Assembly: GCF_014636475.1 (NCBI RefSeq)
Contig: NZ_BMEL01000001.1
Coordinates: 558,001-622,000 of the forward strand
Direction: 5' to 3'
DNA: 64,000 bases
Source of the DNA: Halobacillus andaensis
Lineage (GTDB): Bacteria > Bacillota > Bacilli > Bacillales > Halobacillaceae
Part shown: positions 36,357-45,262 of the stretch, one piece after another
How the letters are laid out: the number at the start of each line of letters is the position of its first letter
Position numbering within the stretch: position 1 is the first letter of the stretch
Program-made: the position numbers and the translations under genes
The notes under the pieces: generated by a model
Seen by the model: only the letters and a program-made list of their open reading frames with translations
The model's database searches: none
What the model was told of the DNA's origin: nothing

Positions 36357-36393
36357 ATTTTATAACAGTGCGCATCGCGAATTACGGGCATTT

Positions 36394-36430
36394 AAAAATC
36401 AGCTGACCTAAATTGGTCAGCTGATTTTTA
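36394..36430 (+). terminator. Terminator of lexA
   Basis: AAAAATCAGCTGACC and GGTCAGCTGATTTTT form a perfect 15-bp stem. Confidence 0.9.
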
Positions 36431-36576
36431 TTCTTATACCACAGCTTCACATATATAATAAGTATGGAAAGCTTAAGAATCAGACGTGTTGTTTTCAAGC
36501 TACTTACTTTATTTTAATTATAGCCAGATTAGAGTAAATGAACTTTTAAAACAGCCAGGCTGTCTGCTAGTTTTAA

Positions 36577-37059
36577 TTATTCATGCAACTTTTCAGAAGC
36601 GACAAGTATACCATCTTCATCCACATAAACATAATCGTTTGGATTCCATCGAACATTGCCAAATTCTACTGCTATATTTTCTTCTCCTTTACCTTCTTTT
36701 CGGCTTTTTAAAGGGATGGATCCTAATGCAATCACTCCCGTGCCAGCTTCGCAGACTTCCATACGATCTCTAATATACCCGTTAATGATAATCCCTGCTA
36801 AACCTCTTCTGGCAGCTATTTCTGCTAAGTTACCACCTAATAATGCACAATTTTTAGAAGCTATTCCATCGACAACTAAAACGCTGCCCCCGGGGATTGT
36901 TTCCAAGGCCTTTCTAACAAGAACATTATCGTCTTTCACCTTAACCGTGAAAATAGGTCCAAAAAAACTTTTCTTTTTCCCTAAACTTAAAAATGAAGGA
37001 TCAACAATTCTTACCTTTTCTGGCACACGGTCGCATATATCAGCTGTTTTGATATTCAC
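36577..37059 (-). CDS. RraA-like family protein
   Basis: A 160-aa protein of the RraA / 4-hydroxy-4-methyl-2-oxoglutarate aldolase family. The conserved core GGNLAEIAARRGLAGIIINGYIRDRMEV carries the Gly-x-Arg-Asp metal/substrate motif. Related enzymes are divalent-metal aldolases or oxaloacetate decarboxylases, while others bind RNase E, which Bacillaceae lack. Catalysis is therefore more likely than RNase regulation, but no substrate can be named. GTG 37059 with GAGGAGG eight bases upstream is the start. It is monocistronic, in an accessory gap between lexA and glnA. Confidence 0.82.
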   Translation of the reverse strand: MNIKTADICDRVPEKVRIVDPSFLSLGKKKSFFGPIFTVKVKDDNVLVRKALETIPGGSVLVVDGIASKNCALLGGNLAEIAARRGLAGIIINGYIRDRMEVCEAGTGVIALGSIPLKSRKEGKGEENIAVEFGNVRWNPNDYVYVDEDGILVASEKLHE

Positions 37060-37441
37060 TATCTTTTCCTCCTCTACATATTTATGTTAAACCATAATAA
37101 TTCCCTCCATTAAAACATTGACTCTAAATCTAAACCGTCTGTAAAAACGATCCTTCAAAAAATAATTTCCATATCTATCCGTTCAATTCCTGCAATCCTG
37201 CCAATTATTTAGTTCAAATACTTTTTTCTGTTATCCGTTATGAACGATTCGAACCTAAACCTGCACAACTCTCCAGTGCTCATAGACCGAACATATAATC
37301 ATGTCTGCTTGATTTACGAAGCTTTAACAATACCAGCCTGCAAATATAGAAGAACTATGGCGAGGTTTAGGAATGAATTGGCTAACAAAAATCGACAACT
37401 CATTTTTGCAACGGCCAGCAGAAAACTTTTTTCTTCTTATT
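37060..37441. other. Gene-free stretch upstream of the HTH gene
   Basis: No ribosome-site-supported gene is visible on either strand. The one longer plus-strand frame (37240-37494) has no ribosome site and a composition unlike its neighbours. Confidence 0.5.
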
Positions 37442-37489
37442 TTGATAAATTAAAACAATTATTGTATATTTTATTACAACAATTGTTTT
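37442..37489 (+). promoter_or_regulatory. Promoter with inverted-repeat operator for the HTH gene
   Basis: TTGATA (37442-37447), 17-bp spacer, TATATT (37465-37470). An inverted repeat overlaps it: AAAACAATTATTGTA (37452-37466) and TACAACAATTGTTTT (37475-37489), one mismatch in 15. It covers spacer, -10 and start site, as expected of an autoregulatory operator. Confidence 0.65.
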
Positions 37490-37503
37490 ATTAAGGAGCG
37501 CAT

Positions 37504-38043
37504 ATGATTCAGTATAATGTCGAACAAGCTTTAGAGAAATTGAAACAATATAAGATAACAAATAATAAAGAAAGCCTGCGTCGTTGGCTGCGTAATGGTA
37601 CTCTAAAAGGCATTCCTCCGACCTCTCGAAAAAAAGGATGGAAAATTAATGAATCGGATTTATGGGAGTTTATTAAAGAACGTGTTCCAGAGGAATCTTT
37701 AATAAAAAATAACACAACAAATGTTGCGAAAAATGGGGATTATCGAGAATTTGTTCGATCCGAAATGTGGTGGGAGCTTGTCCGTAAGAACTTATTCGAA
37801 GGTGCAATTGAAGTGAAAAGGAAAGATATTCAATTGTGTATCGAACAATTGAATTACACTAAAGATTTTGAAGATCATCTTTGGGACCAAATTAATGAAC
37901 ATACGTGGCAGGCTACACCACGAATCTTTTATTTACATGATGCTTTCCTATTCCGTAGTCATCGCATTAAAATGAATACAGATTGTATAGAGATTAAAGA
38001 ACAAATCTTATTTTCGCTGATCAACCATTTTGTAGATGATTAG
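37504..38043 (+). CDS. Unknown protein with N-terminal helix-turn-helix (excisionase/MerR-like)
   Basis: A 179-aa protein I cannot place in a named family. Residues about 5-60 look like an excisionase/MerR-type DNA-binding domain: LEKLKQYKITNNKESLRRWLRNGTLKGIPPTSRKKGWKINESDLWEFI. The remainder is a helical, tryptophan- and aromatic-rich domain (FVRSEMWWELVRKNLFEGAIEVKRKDI, WDQINEHTWQATPRIFYLHDAFLF). AAGGAG precedes ATG 37504 by five bases. It stands alone with its own promoter and dyad. The location between lexA and glnA and low GC suggest acquired DNA; an autoregulated repressor is a reasonable guess. Confidence 0.7.
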   Translation: MIQYNVEQALEKLKQYKITNNKESLRRWLRNGTLKGIPPTSRKKGWKINESDLWEFIKERVPEESLIKNNTTNVAKNGDYREFVRSEMWWELVRKNLFEGAIEVKRKDIQLCIEQLNYTKDFEDHLWDQINEHTWQATPRIFYLHDAFLFRSHRIKMNTDCIEIKEQILFSLINHFVDD

Positions 38044-38348
38044 ATCGATTTGATAAGTAAATGCTAGCACTTCAAAAATTGATGATTCCTAGTGTCTGTA
38101 GTGCCGCATGCGTGTGAGGCTTTCATCAGTCCTCCGCGGGTAAAGACATAAACTACTATTATCCAACTCATGCCTCATGTACTACGGAGGTTATGACGCA
38201 TATGAACGCTTTTTAAGAGATTCGTATTCTTCTGGATCAGAAATTCCCCATTAGCTTTCTTCAAGATTCCAGGCATCTTTGCCGTCGGATTATGGATCAA
38301 ACGACCTTTGAGGGCTTGAAGTCTAAAGTATGTCTCACGTGCCCGACA
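38044..38348. other. Gene-free stretch with possible interlaced stems
   Basis: No credible gene. TGAGGC (38115-38120) can pair with GCCTCA (38172-38177), and CCTCCG (38131-38136) with CGGAGG (38185-38190), in interlaced order. The second partner looks like a ribosome site followed by a seven-codon frame. It could also be a decayed gene. Confidence 0.35.
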
Positions 38349-38351
38349 CAC

Positions 38352-38388
38352 AAAAAAACCTCTTAACGCTCAAAGCGTTAAGAGGTTT
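38352..38388 (-). terminator. Terminator of glnRA
   Basis: AAACCTCTTAACGCT and AGCGTTAAGAGGTTT, a perfect 15-bp stem with T-run on the minus strand. Confidence 0.9.
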
Positions 38389-38393
38389 CATTT

Positions 38394-39725
38394 TTAATAG
38401 GTTTGTAAATACTGTTCTCTTTCCCATGGGTGTACTTGCGTGCGGAACATGTCCCATTCAATTTCTTTCGCTTCAATAAAGTGCTCAAATAAGTGCTCAC
38501 CTAGAGCTTGCATCATGATTTCATCTTTTTGAAGCTCTTCTAGTGCATCATACAGTGTAGCAGGCAGATCTTGTACACCGTGTGCTTCGCGTTCTTTTTT
38601 GTTCATAACATAGATGTTACGGTCGACAGGAGATGGAGCTTCTAGTTTGTTTTCCACACCATCAAGACCTGCAGCAAGCAATACAGACATAGCCATATAT
38701 GGGTTCGCTGCTGGGTCAACACTACGTACTTCTATACGTGTGCTTAACCCGCGAGATGTTGGTACGCGCACCAATGGGCTACGGTTTTGTCCAGACCAAG
38801 CTACGTAACATGGAGCTTCATAACCAGGCACAAGACGCTTATAAGAGTTAACTGTTGGATTCGTAACAGCTGTAAAGTTTGTCGCGTGCTTAATAATACC
38901 CGCCGTAAACTGGTAAGCCACTTCGGATAGCTGCTCTTTGCCATTTTCATCAAAGAAAGCATTGCCGTTCTCATTAAATAGAGACATGTTAGCGTGCATT
39001 CCTGAACCGTTTACACCAAACAACGGTTTTGGCATGAAAGTAGCATGAAGACCGTGCTGACGAGCAATTGTTTTAACAGCAAGTTTAAACGTCTGAATGT
39101 CATCACAATGTTTAACTGCATCAGAATATTTAAAGTCAATCTCATGTTGACCCGGGGCTACTTCATGGTGAGAAGCTTCAATTTCAAAGCCCATTTCTTC
39201 TAATTCTAGTACGATGTCACGACGGCAGTTCTCACCTAAGTCTGTAGGTGCTAAGTCAAAATAACCGCCTTTATCATTCAACTCTAATGTCGGCTCATTT
39301 TTTTCATCTAATTTAAATAAGAAGAATTCTGGCTCTGTTCCAATGTTAAACGCAGAGAAACCCAGCTCTTCCATTTTCTTAAGGTTGCGCTTTAAGTTAT
39401 AACGTGGGCAGCCTTCAAAAGGAGTTTTATCCGGATTATAGATATCACAAATAAAGCGTGCTACCTTCCCTTTTTCTGATGACCATGGGAATACAACAAA
39501 TGTATCAAGGTCAGGCACTAAGTACATATCAGATTCTTCAATTCGAACAAATCCTTCGATGGAAGAACCATCAAACATCATCATGCCATCTAAAGCCTTA
39601 TCTAACTGGCTAAAAGGGATTTCAACATTTTTAATTGTCCCTAACATATCCGTAAATTGAAGGCGGATAAATTTTACGTTTTCTTCATCAATCTTTTTGT
39701 AAATTTCTTCTCTAGTTAAACCCAT
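38394..39725 (-). CDS. glnA: Glutamine synthetase, type I
   Basis: A 443-aa GSI-alpha enzyme that makes glutamine from glutamate and ammonium; the length matches Bacillus GlnA. Motifs: [15 protein letters not shown] near residue 52, the metal-binding [18 protein letters not shown], the ATP region [17 protein letters not shown], and [16 protein letters not shown]. The adenylylation tyrosine region of GSI-beta is absent, as expected. Feedback-inhibited GlnA also controls GlnR and TnrA in B. subtilis. It is second in the glnRA operon, 22 bp after glnR. Confidence 0.97.
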   Translation of the reverse strand: MGLTREEIYKKIDEENVKFIRLQFTDMLGTIKNVEIPFSQLDKALDGMMMFDGSSIEGFVRIEESDMYLVPDLDTFVVFPWSSEKGKVARFICDIYNPDKTPFEGCPRYNLKRNLKKMEELGFSAFNIGTEPEFFLFKLDEKNEPTLELNDKGGYFDLAPTDLGENCRRDIVLELEEMGFEIEASHHEVAPGQHEIDFKYSDAVKHCDDIQTFKLAVKTIARQHGLHATFMPKPLFGVNGSGMHANMSLFNENGNAFFDENGKEQLSEVAYQFTAGIIKHATNFTAVTNPTVNSYKRLVPGYEAPCYVAWSGQNRSPLVRVPTSRGLSTRIEVRSVDPAANPYMAMSVLLAAGLDGVENKLEAPSPVDRNIYVMNKKEREAHGVQDLPATLYDALEELQKDEIMMQALGEHLFEHFIEAKEIEWDMFRTQVHPWEREQYLQTY

Positions 39726-39747
39726 ATTACTCCTCCTAGTACGACAA

Positions 39748-40152
39748 TTAGTGGAAGAATCTTGACATTTCTCCCTGTCTTAAACTCATTTTACCCTGTC
39801 TCCCTGCGGTGAAAAGTTCCTGTTGTAACATACGACGAAGCTCTTTATCGGTAAGCTCATTGTGAACTTCTTCGACTTCTTTTTCATCATACGGTTCATT
39901 CTCCGGCTGATGAGTAATTGACAACACTTGTTTTATTCCAGCCATATTTACGCCTTTTTCAATTAAAGATTTGATCTCAAGTAAACGATCAACATCATTA
40001 AACGAGAAAAGCCGGCGATTGCCGTCAGATCTAGCTGGAGTAACAAGCTGATGTTGTTCATAGTACCTGATTTGCCGGGCTGAAAGATCAGTTAGTGATT
40101 GTACAATCCCCATCGGGAACAACGGCATAGAACGACGAATTTCGTCACTCAT
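39748..40152 (-). CDS. glnR: MerR-family nitrogen regulator GlnR
   Basis: A 134-aa repressor with the GlnR N-terminus [29 protein letters not shown] and a winged helix across residues 10-80. The C-terminal tail ([15 protein letters not shown]) is the autoinhibitory end that feedback-inhibited glutamine synthetase modulates in B. subtilis. ATG 40152 gives the same start as homologues; the upstream in-frame extension to 40170 is not conserved. It represses its own operon through the GlnR box at 40220-40236. Confidence 0.94.
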   Translation of the reverse strand: MSDEIRRSMPLFPMGIVQSLTDLSARQIRYYEQHQLVTPARSDGNRRLFSFNDVDRLLEIKSLIEKGVNMAGIKQVLSITHQPENEPYDEKEVEEVHNELTDKELRRMLQQELFTAGRQGKMSLRQGEMSRFFH

Positions 40153-40187
40153 CGATGTGCCACCCCCCAAATAGAAATTCTACCTTC

Positions 40188-40236
40188 ATTATACGTTAAG
40201 GTCATCATATGTCAACATATGTGACGAAAGTTCACA
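40188..40236 (-). promoter_or_regulatory. glnRA promoter with GlnR/TnrA box
   Basis: Minus strand: TTGACA (40215-40210), 16-bp spacer, TATAAT (40193-40188). Directly upstream is TGTGAACTTTCGTCACA (40236-40220), matching TGTNA-N7-TNACA fully. Nitrogen control of glnRA by GlnR is expected. Confidence 0.85.
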
Positions 40237-40270
40237 TCAAAATTTTCGAAAAATTATGTCATGCGGGCCT

Positions 40271-41509
40271 TTATCTTTCTTTTTTTCTAGCTTCCGTATT
40301 CTCTAGAGCTTTTATGACGGCAATTTTTACGTGTGAATAGGTTAAGCCTCCTTGAACAAATGCCATATACGGAGGTCGAATAGGACCGTCAGCGGTGAGT
40401 TCTAAACTTGCCCCTTGAATAAATGTGCCAGCTGCCATAATAACGTCACTCTCATAACCAGGCATAGCACTAGGCTGAGGGGTCACATGTGAATTTATAG
40501 GAGAGGCAGATTGAATCGATTGGCAAAAAGCGATCATTTGTTCAGCTGTCTCAAAATTCACAGACTGGATTAAATCTGTTCGGTATTCATCATAGGCAGG
40601 AGAAGTTTGGAAACCTTTTGTTTCTAACAGCTTCGAAGTGAATATTGCCCCTTTTAATGCTTCTCCGACTACGTGAGGGGCCAAAAAGATCCCTTGATAC
40701 ATTTCTTGAAGTGTATTTAAACTTGGACCTGTTTCTTTACCTAGTCCTGGAGCTGTCAACCGATAACTGCATTGTTCAATTAAGTCAGACCTCCCGGCGA
40801 TGTAGCCTCCAATCCTCGCTATTCCGCCTCCCGGGTTCTTAATTAAAGAACCGGCCATTAAGTCTGCACCAATCTCAACAGGTTCTTTCGTTTCGACAAA
40901 CTCGCCATAGCAGTTGTCCACAAACACGATAAGATCACGATTCACCGAACGAACGACCTCGATCATATCCTCTATCTCAGAGATAGGAAATGAAGGTCGA
41001 TCAGCATAGCCTTTAGACCGTTGAATCGCAACAACTTTTGTCTTCTTATTAATCGCCCTGCGAACCTCGTGTGCATCCACTTCCCCATTTTCTTTTAAAG
41101 GCAATGAGTTATATGTAATCCCAAAATCACGAAGGGAGCCACTATCCTTTTGGTTAGGTTTCCCTATTACTTCCTCTAATGTATCGTAAGGATCACCTGT
41201 GATATATAACAGCTCGTCTCCAGGACGTAATACTCCAAATAGGGCCGTTGTAATCGCGTGAGTACCTGAAATTAATTGAGGACGAACAATCGCGTCTTCT
41301 GCTTTAAAAATTTCAGCATAGAGTGCTTCAAGAGTGTCTCGCCCAAAGTCGTCATAACCATATCCTGTAGTCGGATTAAAGTGCGAATCTGATACTCTTA
41401 ATTTTTGAAATGCTTGCAAAACCTTTTCTTGGTTATGATCTACGATAGCTTGTACATGTTTGTGCTGTGGTTGAATGGTTTCTTCAACTTGTCGAACGAG
41501 TTCCTCCAT
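40271..41509 (-). CDS. ynbB: PLP-dependent Met-gamma-lyase/aluminium-resistance family protein (YnbB)
   Basis: A 412-aa fold-type-I PLP enzyme. The PLP lysine is in SLIKNPGGGIARIGGYIAG, and the region FVDNCYGEFVE supplies the ring-stacking and Asp contacts. The family is annotated as cystathionine beta-lyase-like or aluminium resistance protein, without a proven substrate in Bacillus. It lies 12 bp after hflX and upstream of glnR, as in B. subtilis. Confidence 0.9.
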   Translation of the reverse strand: MEELVRQVEETIQPQHKHVQAIVDHNQEKVLQAFQKLRVSDSHFNPTTGYGYDDFGRDTLEALYAEIFKAEDAIVRPQLISGTHAITTALFGVLRPGDELLYITGDPYDTLEEVIGKPNQKDSGSLRDFGITYNSLPLKENGEVDAHEVRRAINKKTKVVAIQRSKGYADRPSFPISEIEDMIEVVRSVNRDLIVFVDNCYGEFVETKEPVEIGADLMAGSLIKNPGGGIARIGGYIAGRSDLIEQCSYRLTAPGLGKETGPSLNTLQEMYQGIFLAPHVVGEALKGAIFTSKLLETKGFQTSPAYDEYRTDLIQSVNFETAEQMIAFCQSIQSASPINSHVTPQPSAMPGYESDVIMAAGTFIQGASLELTADGPIRPPYMAFVQGGLTYSHVKIAVIKALENTEARKKER

Positions 41510-41521
41510 TATTCCATCTTC

Positions 41522-42757
41522 CTATCTTAATAAACTTAACTTTAAAGGGTGCTCTGGGTGAATGTATCCTTCAACTGCGTACCCTTCTTGGTCTTCGATA
41601 AATCGAATCTGGGTCACTATACTGTGGGTTTTAAGCTGCTGTAATTGTTTGCCTGAAGAAGCTTTGATAAAAGCGTGATAATGCTCCCATTCCTCTGTTA
41701 GTACGGATTCAATTTTATCCGTAATTCGCTTGATGTCAATGGGATCTTTCACACTTGCTTTTATCGAAGGGTGCGCAGACGGGATAAACACGTCTGAGAT
41801 AAGATCCATCTTATTATAAACCGTAAGCTTAGGTAAATGAGAGGCTTCTAAATCGTCAAGCAGACGATTCACCGTTTTTTCTTGCTCCACATGGTCTGGG
41901 TGTGAAGCATCCACAAGATGTAGAATAAAATCCGCTTCCGTGACTTCCTCTAGTGTGGAACGAAAGGCAGCAATCAATGTGGTAGGAAGATCTTGAATAA
42001 ACCCAACAGTGTCAGAGAGCAACGCTTGAAAACCTGAAGGAAGACTAATCTGTCTCGTGAGCGGATCCAACGTGGCAAATAACAAGTTTTCTTCAAAAGA
42101 ATCACTAGACGTCAGCCGGTTAAAGAAAGTAGACTTGCCGGCATTTGTATAGCCGACGATGGCAATTTGAAATGCATAATTCTCATCTCGGCGCTTACGA
42201 TACTGCTCTCGTTGTTTTACCACCGTTTTTAATCTTCTTTTTATATCGTCAATTCTACGCTGGATGTGGCGTCGATCGGTTTCCAGTTTTGTTTCCCCTG
42301 GTCCTCTTGTTCCGATCCCCCCGCCAAGGCGGGAAAGTTCTGTGCCTTGCCCGGCAAGGCGTGGCAGTAAATACTGCAACTGAGCGAGTTCCACTTGCAG
42401 CTTTCCTTCTTTCGTTCGAGCTCGGCTTGCAAAAATGTCTAATATGAGCTGGCTCCGATCAATTACCCTGCGCTCTACTCGATCGCTTATGTTGCGCAGC
42501 TGACCAGGAGAAAGTTCATCATTAAATATAATAATCTCGGCTTCTTTTTCATCCGCCGATAATTTTATTTCTTCCAGCTTACCCTCCCCTAAATAAGTAG
42601 CAGGGTGGATGTGCTCACGGTTCTGGACTATGACTTCACATACCTCCCCGCCGGCTGTTTCTGTTAAGGATTGTAGTTCTTCTAACGAAGAGTGAAACCG
42701 TTCTTCATCTTGTCGTGGGGCTTTTCTTGCAACTAATACTACTTTTTCTTTTTCCAA
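41522..42757 (-). CDS. hflX: Ribosome-associated GTPase HflX
   Basis: A 411-aa GTPase that splits stalled or hibernating ribosomes. It has the N-terminal HflX domain (YLGEGKLEEIKL; DELSPGQLRNISDRV), the glycine-rich linker RLGGGIGTRGPGETKLE, a coiled coil, and G motifs VGYTNAGKST (G1), DTVGF (G3) and YNKMDL (G4). TTG 42757 has AAGGTGG eight bases upstream; the GTG at 42769 overlaps that site. It is part of the hfq-spoVK-hflX-ynbB cluster. Confidence 0.93.
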   Translation of the reverse strand: MEKEKVVLVARKAPRQDEERFHSSLEELQSLTETAGGEVCEVIVQNREHIHPATYLGEGKLEEIKLSADEKEAEIIIFNDELSPGQLRNISDRVERRVIDRSQLILDIFASRARTKEGKLQVELAQLQYLLPRLAGQGTELSRLGGGIGTRGPGETKLETDRRHIQRRIDDIKRRLKTVVKQREQYRKRRDENYAFQIAIVGYTNAGKSTFFNRLTSSDSFEENLLFATLDPLTRQISLPSGFQALLSDTVGFIQDLPTTLIAAFRSTLEEVTEADFILHLVDASHPDHVEQEKTVNRLLDDLEASHLPKLTVYNKMDLISDVFIPSAHPSIKASVKDPIDIKRITDKIESVLTEEWEHYHAFIKASSGKQLQQLKTHSIVTQIRFIEDQEGYAVEGYIHPEHPLKLSLLR

Positions 42758-42795
42758 GTTTTCTACCACCTTTTTTAGCAGATTGGATGCTCTAT

Positions 42796-43725
42796 CTAAT
42801 CGAATGAGTCGAAATGGAAGTCAGATGGCTCTAACATCATTAAGTCTTTTTTATTCCAGTCTACCCGATTTGCCAATCGATACGCATGTTTTCGAATCGC
42901 ATCCTCAATAAGATTTCTCACATACCTTGCATTGGCAAAGTTTCGAGGGGGATCATAGCTCACCTCTGCTAAATGATCATATAATTTTCTTTCTGCTTGA
43001 TGCGTTAGTACGTAGTCCTTTTCTCTAAGCATAACTTTAGCGATGGCAGACAGTTCATTTGCGGAATAATCGTGAAAATTCAGCTGGAGTGGAAATCGCG
43101 AAGCTAATCCAGGATTCATATTAAGGAAGTCTTCCATTTCAATGGGATATCCAGCCAATATTATAATGAGTTGGTCATGGTAATCTTCCATACATTTAAC
43201 AAGCGTATCAATCGCTTCTTTACCAAAATCCTTCTCGCCGCCTCGAGCTAAGGAATAAGCTTCATCTATAAATAAGATCCCTCCGAGAGATTTCGTTATT
43301 AAATCTTTTGTTTTTTGAGCCGTATGACCAATATACTCACCGACTAATTCTCCACGATCAGCTTCGATAAGATGACCACTTTCCAAAACGTTCATCTCTT
43401 GAAATAGCTGAGCTACTTTTCTTGCTACTGTTGTTTTTCCTGTTCCAGGATTCCCTTTAAAGATCATATGCCATACTTGGTGATTGTTTTTCAGTCCGAT
43501 TTCCTTGCGTTTCTGTTCGATTAATACTTGAGCGTAGATCTCCTTAATTTGATGTTTAAGATCATTTAACCCAACGATGGATGAGAAGTAATTCTCGATA
43601 AAACGAAAATAAGGGGGATTAACCTTTTGTATTGATGGCTGCCCAGCAGCTTCACTTGTTCTATAGTCTTGCTTAAGTACAATGTTAATTTTATTTTGAC
43701 TCCCTAATTTCGCTTGTTGACTCAT
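42796..43725 (-). CDS. spoVK: Stage V sporulation protein K, AAA+ ATPase
   Basis: A 309-aa single AAA+ module of the CbbX class. Walker A is GNPGTGKTT (91-99), Walker B is ILFIDEAYSL, sensor I is ILAGYP and the arginine-finger region is LASRFPL. Needed for spore maturation in B. subtilis, mechanism unclear. ATG 43725 follows AGGAGGG. It lies between hfq and hflX as in B. subtilis. The window also encodes a two-module relative (22322-24610). Confidence 0.93.
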   Translation of the reverse strand: MSQQAKLGSQNKINIVLKQDYRTSEAAGQPSIQKVNPPYFRFIENYFSSIVGLNDLKHQIKEIYAQVLIEQKRKEIGLKNNHQVWHMIFKGNPGTGKTTVARKVAQLFQEMNVLESGHLIEADRGELVGEYIGHTAQKTKDLITKSLGGILFIDEAYSLARGGEKDFGKEAIDTLVKCMEDYHDQLIIILAGYPIEMEDFLNMNPGLASRFPLQLNFHDYSANELSAIAKVMLREKDYVLTHQAERKLYDHLAEVSYDPPRNFANARYVRNLIEDAIRKHAYRLANRVDWNKKDLMMLEPSDFHFDSFD

Positions 43726-43798
43726 GCAGATCCCTCCTAGCTTCCATGTATCATACGCTAGAAAAGAAAAATCGTGACAAATGCCTATTCAACCATAG

Positions 43799-43830
43799 AA
43801 AAACGAGCGCTGAACGAGCGCTCGTTTTTT
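43799..43830. terminator. Palindromic terminator between hfq and spoVK
   Basis: AAAAACGAGCGCT and AGCGCTCGTTTTT arms around a five-base spacer; works on either strand. Confidence 0.8.
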
Positions 43831-43841
43831 AGTATATACGA

Positions 43842-43865
43842 TAAACCGTTGTGCATAAGCAACGG
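43842..43865 (-). terminator. Small hairpin directly after hfq
   Basis: CCGTTG and CAACGG arms, then TTTAT on the minus strand. A weak first terminator ahead of the strong one. Confidence 0.4.
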
Positions 43866-43871
43866 CTTGTA

Positions 43872-44099
43872 TTATTGCTCTTTATCGAGGGCAATATTTT
43901 TTGCGGGTGCAAACGTGGAAATCGCATGCTTGAAGATGAGCTGCTGCTTTCCATCTGTTTCGAGCATAACGGTGAAATTATCAAAAGCTTTAATAACACC
44001 TCTTAATTGGAAGCCATTAAGTAGAAAGACGGTAACTTGAACCCTCTCTTTTCTTAATTGATTTAAGTAATTGTCTTGAATATTTACTGACTGTGCCAT
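43872..44099 (-). CDS. hfq: RNA chaperone Hfq
   Basis: A 75-aa Sm-like protein that forms hexamer rings binding sRNA and mRNA. Sm1 reads [21 protein letters not shown] and Sm2 reads KHAISTFAP, the Gram-positive form of the YKHAI motif. Short C-terminal tail, as usual in Bacillus. It follows miaA by 38 bp, the conserved miaA-hfq pair. Confidence 0.96.
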   Translation of the reverse strand: MAQSVNIQDNYLNQLRKERVQVTVFLLNGFQLRGVIKAFDNFTVMLETDGKQQLIFKHAISTFAPAKNIALDKEQ

Positions 44100-44137
44100 A
44101 CATCTTCCTCCTCTTTTCTATCTATATTATTACCATT

Positions 44138-45082
44138 CTAGGTTTCTTCGAGCATTCCTGCTAATTCCGCCAAAATTTTTTCATTTTTATCATATTTTTT
44201 CAGCGGATTTACATTATACCATCGTACGTTGAGCTTATTTTTAAAATAGGTAAACTGCCTTTTCGCGTACCGTCTGGAATTTCTCTTTAAGAGCTCTACA
44301 GCACGCTCATAACTGTATTCACCTTTAAAATAAGGAATAAACTCCTTATAGCCAATTGCTTTCATTGATTGGCAATCCTCAAACCCTCGTGCATAAAGAG
44401 ATCGGACTTCTTCCTCTAATCCTCGTTTAAGCATTACATCTACCCTGGTGTTTATGCGATCATACAAAACGGCTCGTTCCATTTCAAGACCAATTAAAAG
44501 AGGAGTATAGGGTGAGTCTTGGGTCTGTTTGTCGTGATTTCCACTCAATGTTTGTCCGGTGGTTTCATACACCTCAAGAGCTCTTATGACTCTTCTTTTA
44601 TTATTAGGGTGCATTTTCTCTGCCTGGGCTGGATCAATGGTTTTCAGCCTTCTATATAAAGATTCAATCCCATGCTCTTCGGCTTCTTGCTCTAATTTTT
44701 CTACAACGTCAGGATTTCGTTTTTCATTAGAAAAATTAAAGTCATACAATGCTGCTTGTATGTACAAACCTGTTCCGCCAACAATAATGGGGAGGCGATG
44801 CCGTGCAGTAATTTCATCTATTAACAGGCTGACTCTTTCTTGAAATTCAGCTACTGAAAAAGATTCATTTGGCTCTTTAATGTTAATCATGTGGTGAGGA
44901 ATACCTTCCATCTCTTTTTCTGTAACTTTAGCTGTTCCAATATCCATCGATTTATAAATTTGCATGGAATCCCCGCTGATCACTTCACCATTAAAGTGAT
45001 GGGCAACCTGTACAGCTAACTCGGATTTTCCAACCGCTGTTGGACCTACGATACTAATCACTTGCGGCTTCAAATTATTCAC
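44138..45082 (-). CDS. miaA: tRNA dimethylallyltransferase MiaA
   Basis: A 314-aa enzyme that prenylates A37 of UNN-reading tRNAs. The P-loop is GPTAVGKSEL (13-22), followed by GDSMQIYKSMDIGTAKV and the GGTGLYIQA block. MiaB, which methylthiolates the same base, is encoded at 51475-53046. It is the first gene of the miaA-hfq transcript. Confidence 0.96.
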   Translation of the reverse strand: MNNLKPQVISIVGPTAVGKSELAVQVAHHFNGEVISGDSMQIYKSMDIGTAKVTEKEMEGIPHHMINIKEPNESFSVAEFQERVSLLIDEITARHRLPIIVGGTGLYIQAALYDFNFSNEKRNPDVVEKLEQEAEEHGIESLYRRLKTIDPAQAEKMHPNNKRRVIRALEVYETTGQTLSGNHDKQTQDSPYTPLLIGLEMERAVLYDRINTRVDVMLKRGLEEEVRSLYARGFEDCQSMKAIGYKEFIPYFKGEYSYERAVELLKRNSRRYAKRQFTYFKNKLNVRWYNVNPLKKYDKNEKILAELAGMLEET

Positions 45083-45143
45083 TCCTTTTTCATTCCAACT
45101 CCATTATACATGAATCGCTCTACAATGCTACCTCGCGGCCAAA

Positions 45144-45231
45144 ACTAACGGATTCCGTTACTATTACTAACGGAATCCGTTAGTATAACTAAAAGTTTTC
45201 GTTAGTTTATGTATCGACTTTCGTTAGTTTT
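45144..45231. promoter_or_regulatory. Four tandem 22-bp operator-like repeats upstream of the XRE gene
   Basis: Units start at 45144, 45166, 45188 and 45210, exactly 22 bp apart. Unit 2 contains ACTAACGGAATCCGTTAGT, a perfect palindrome around CTAACGGAATCCGTTAG. Units 1 and 3 are close variants, and unit 4 keeps only the TTTCGTTAGT half. Two-turn phasing puts all sites on one DNA face, as for cooperative repressor binding. The array ends 31 bp before the XRE start codon. Confidence 0.8.
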
Positions 45232-45262
45232 GTGATAATATATAGAAAAGGAGGAGTATGAA

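Noticed and set aside
36486-37090. Plus-strand frames opposite the RraA-like gene
   Set aside because: Antisense to a well-supported gene with clear family motifs.
37240-37494. 84-codon plus-strand frame upstream of the HTH gene
   Set aside because: No ribosome site, no recognisable domain, and it overlaps the promoter and dyad of the next gene.
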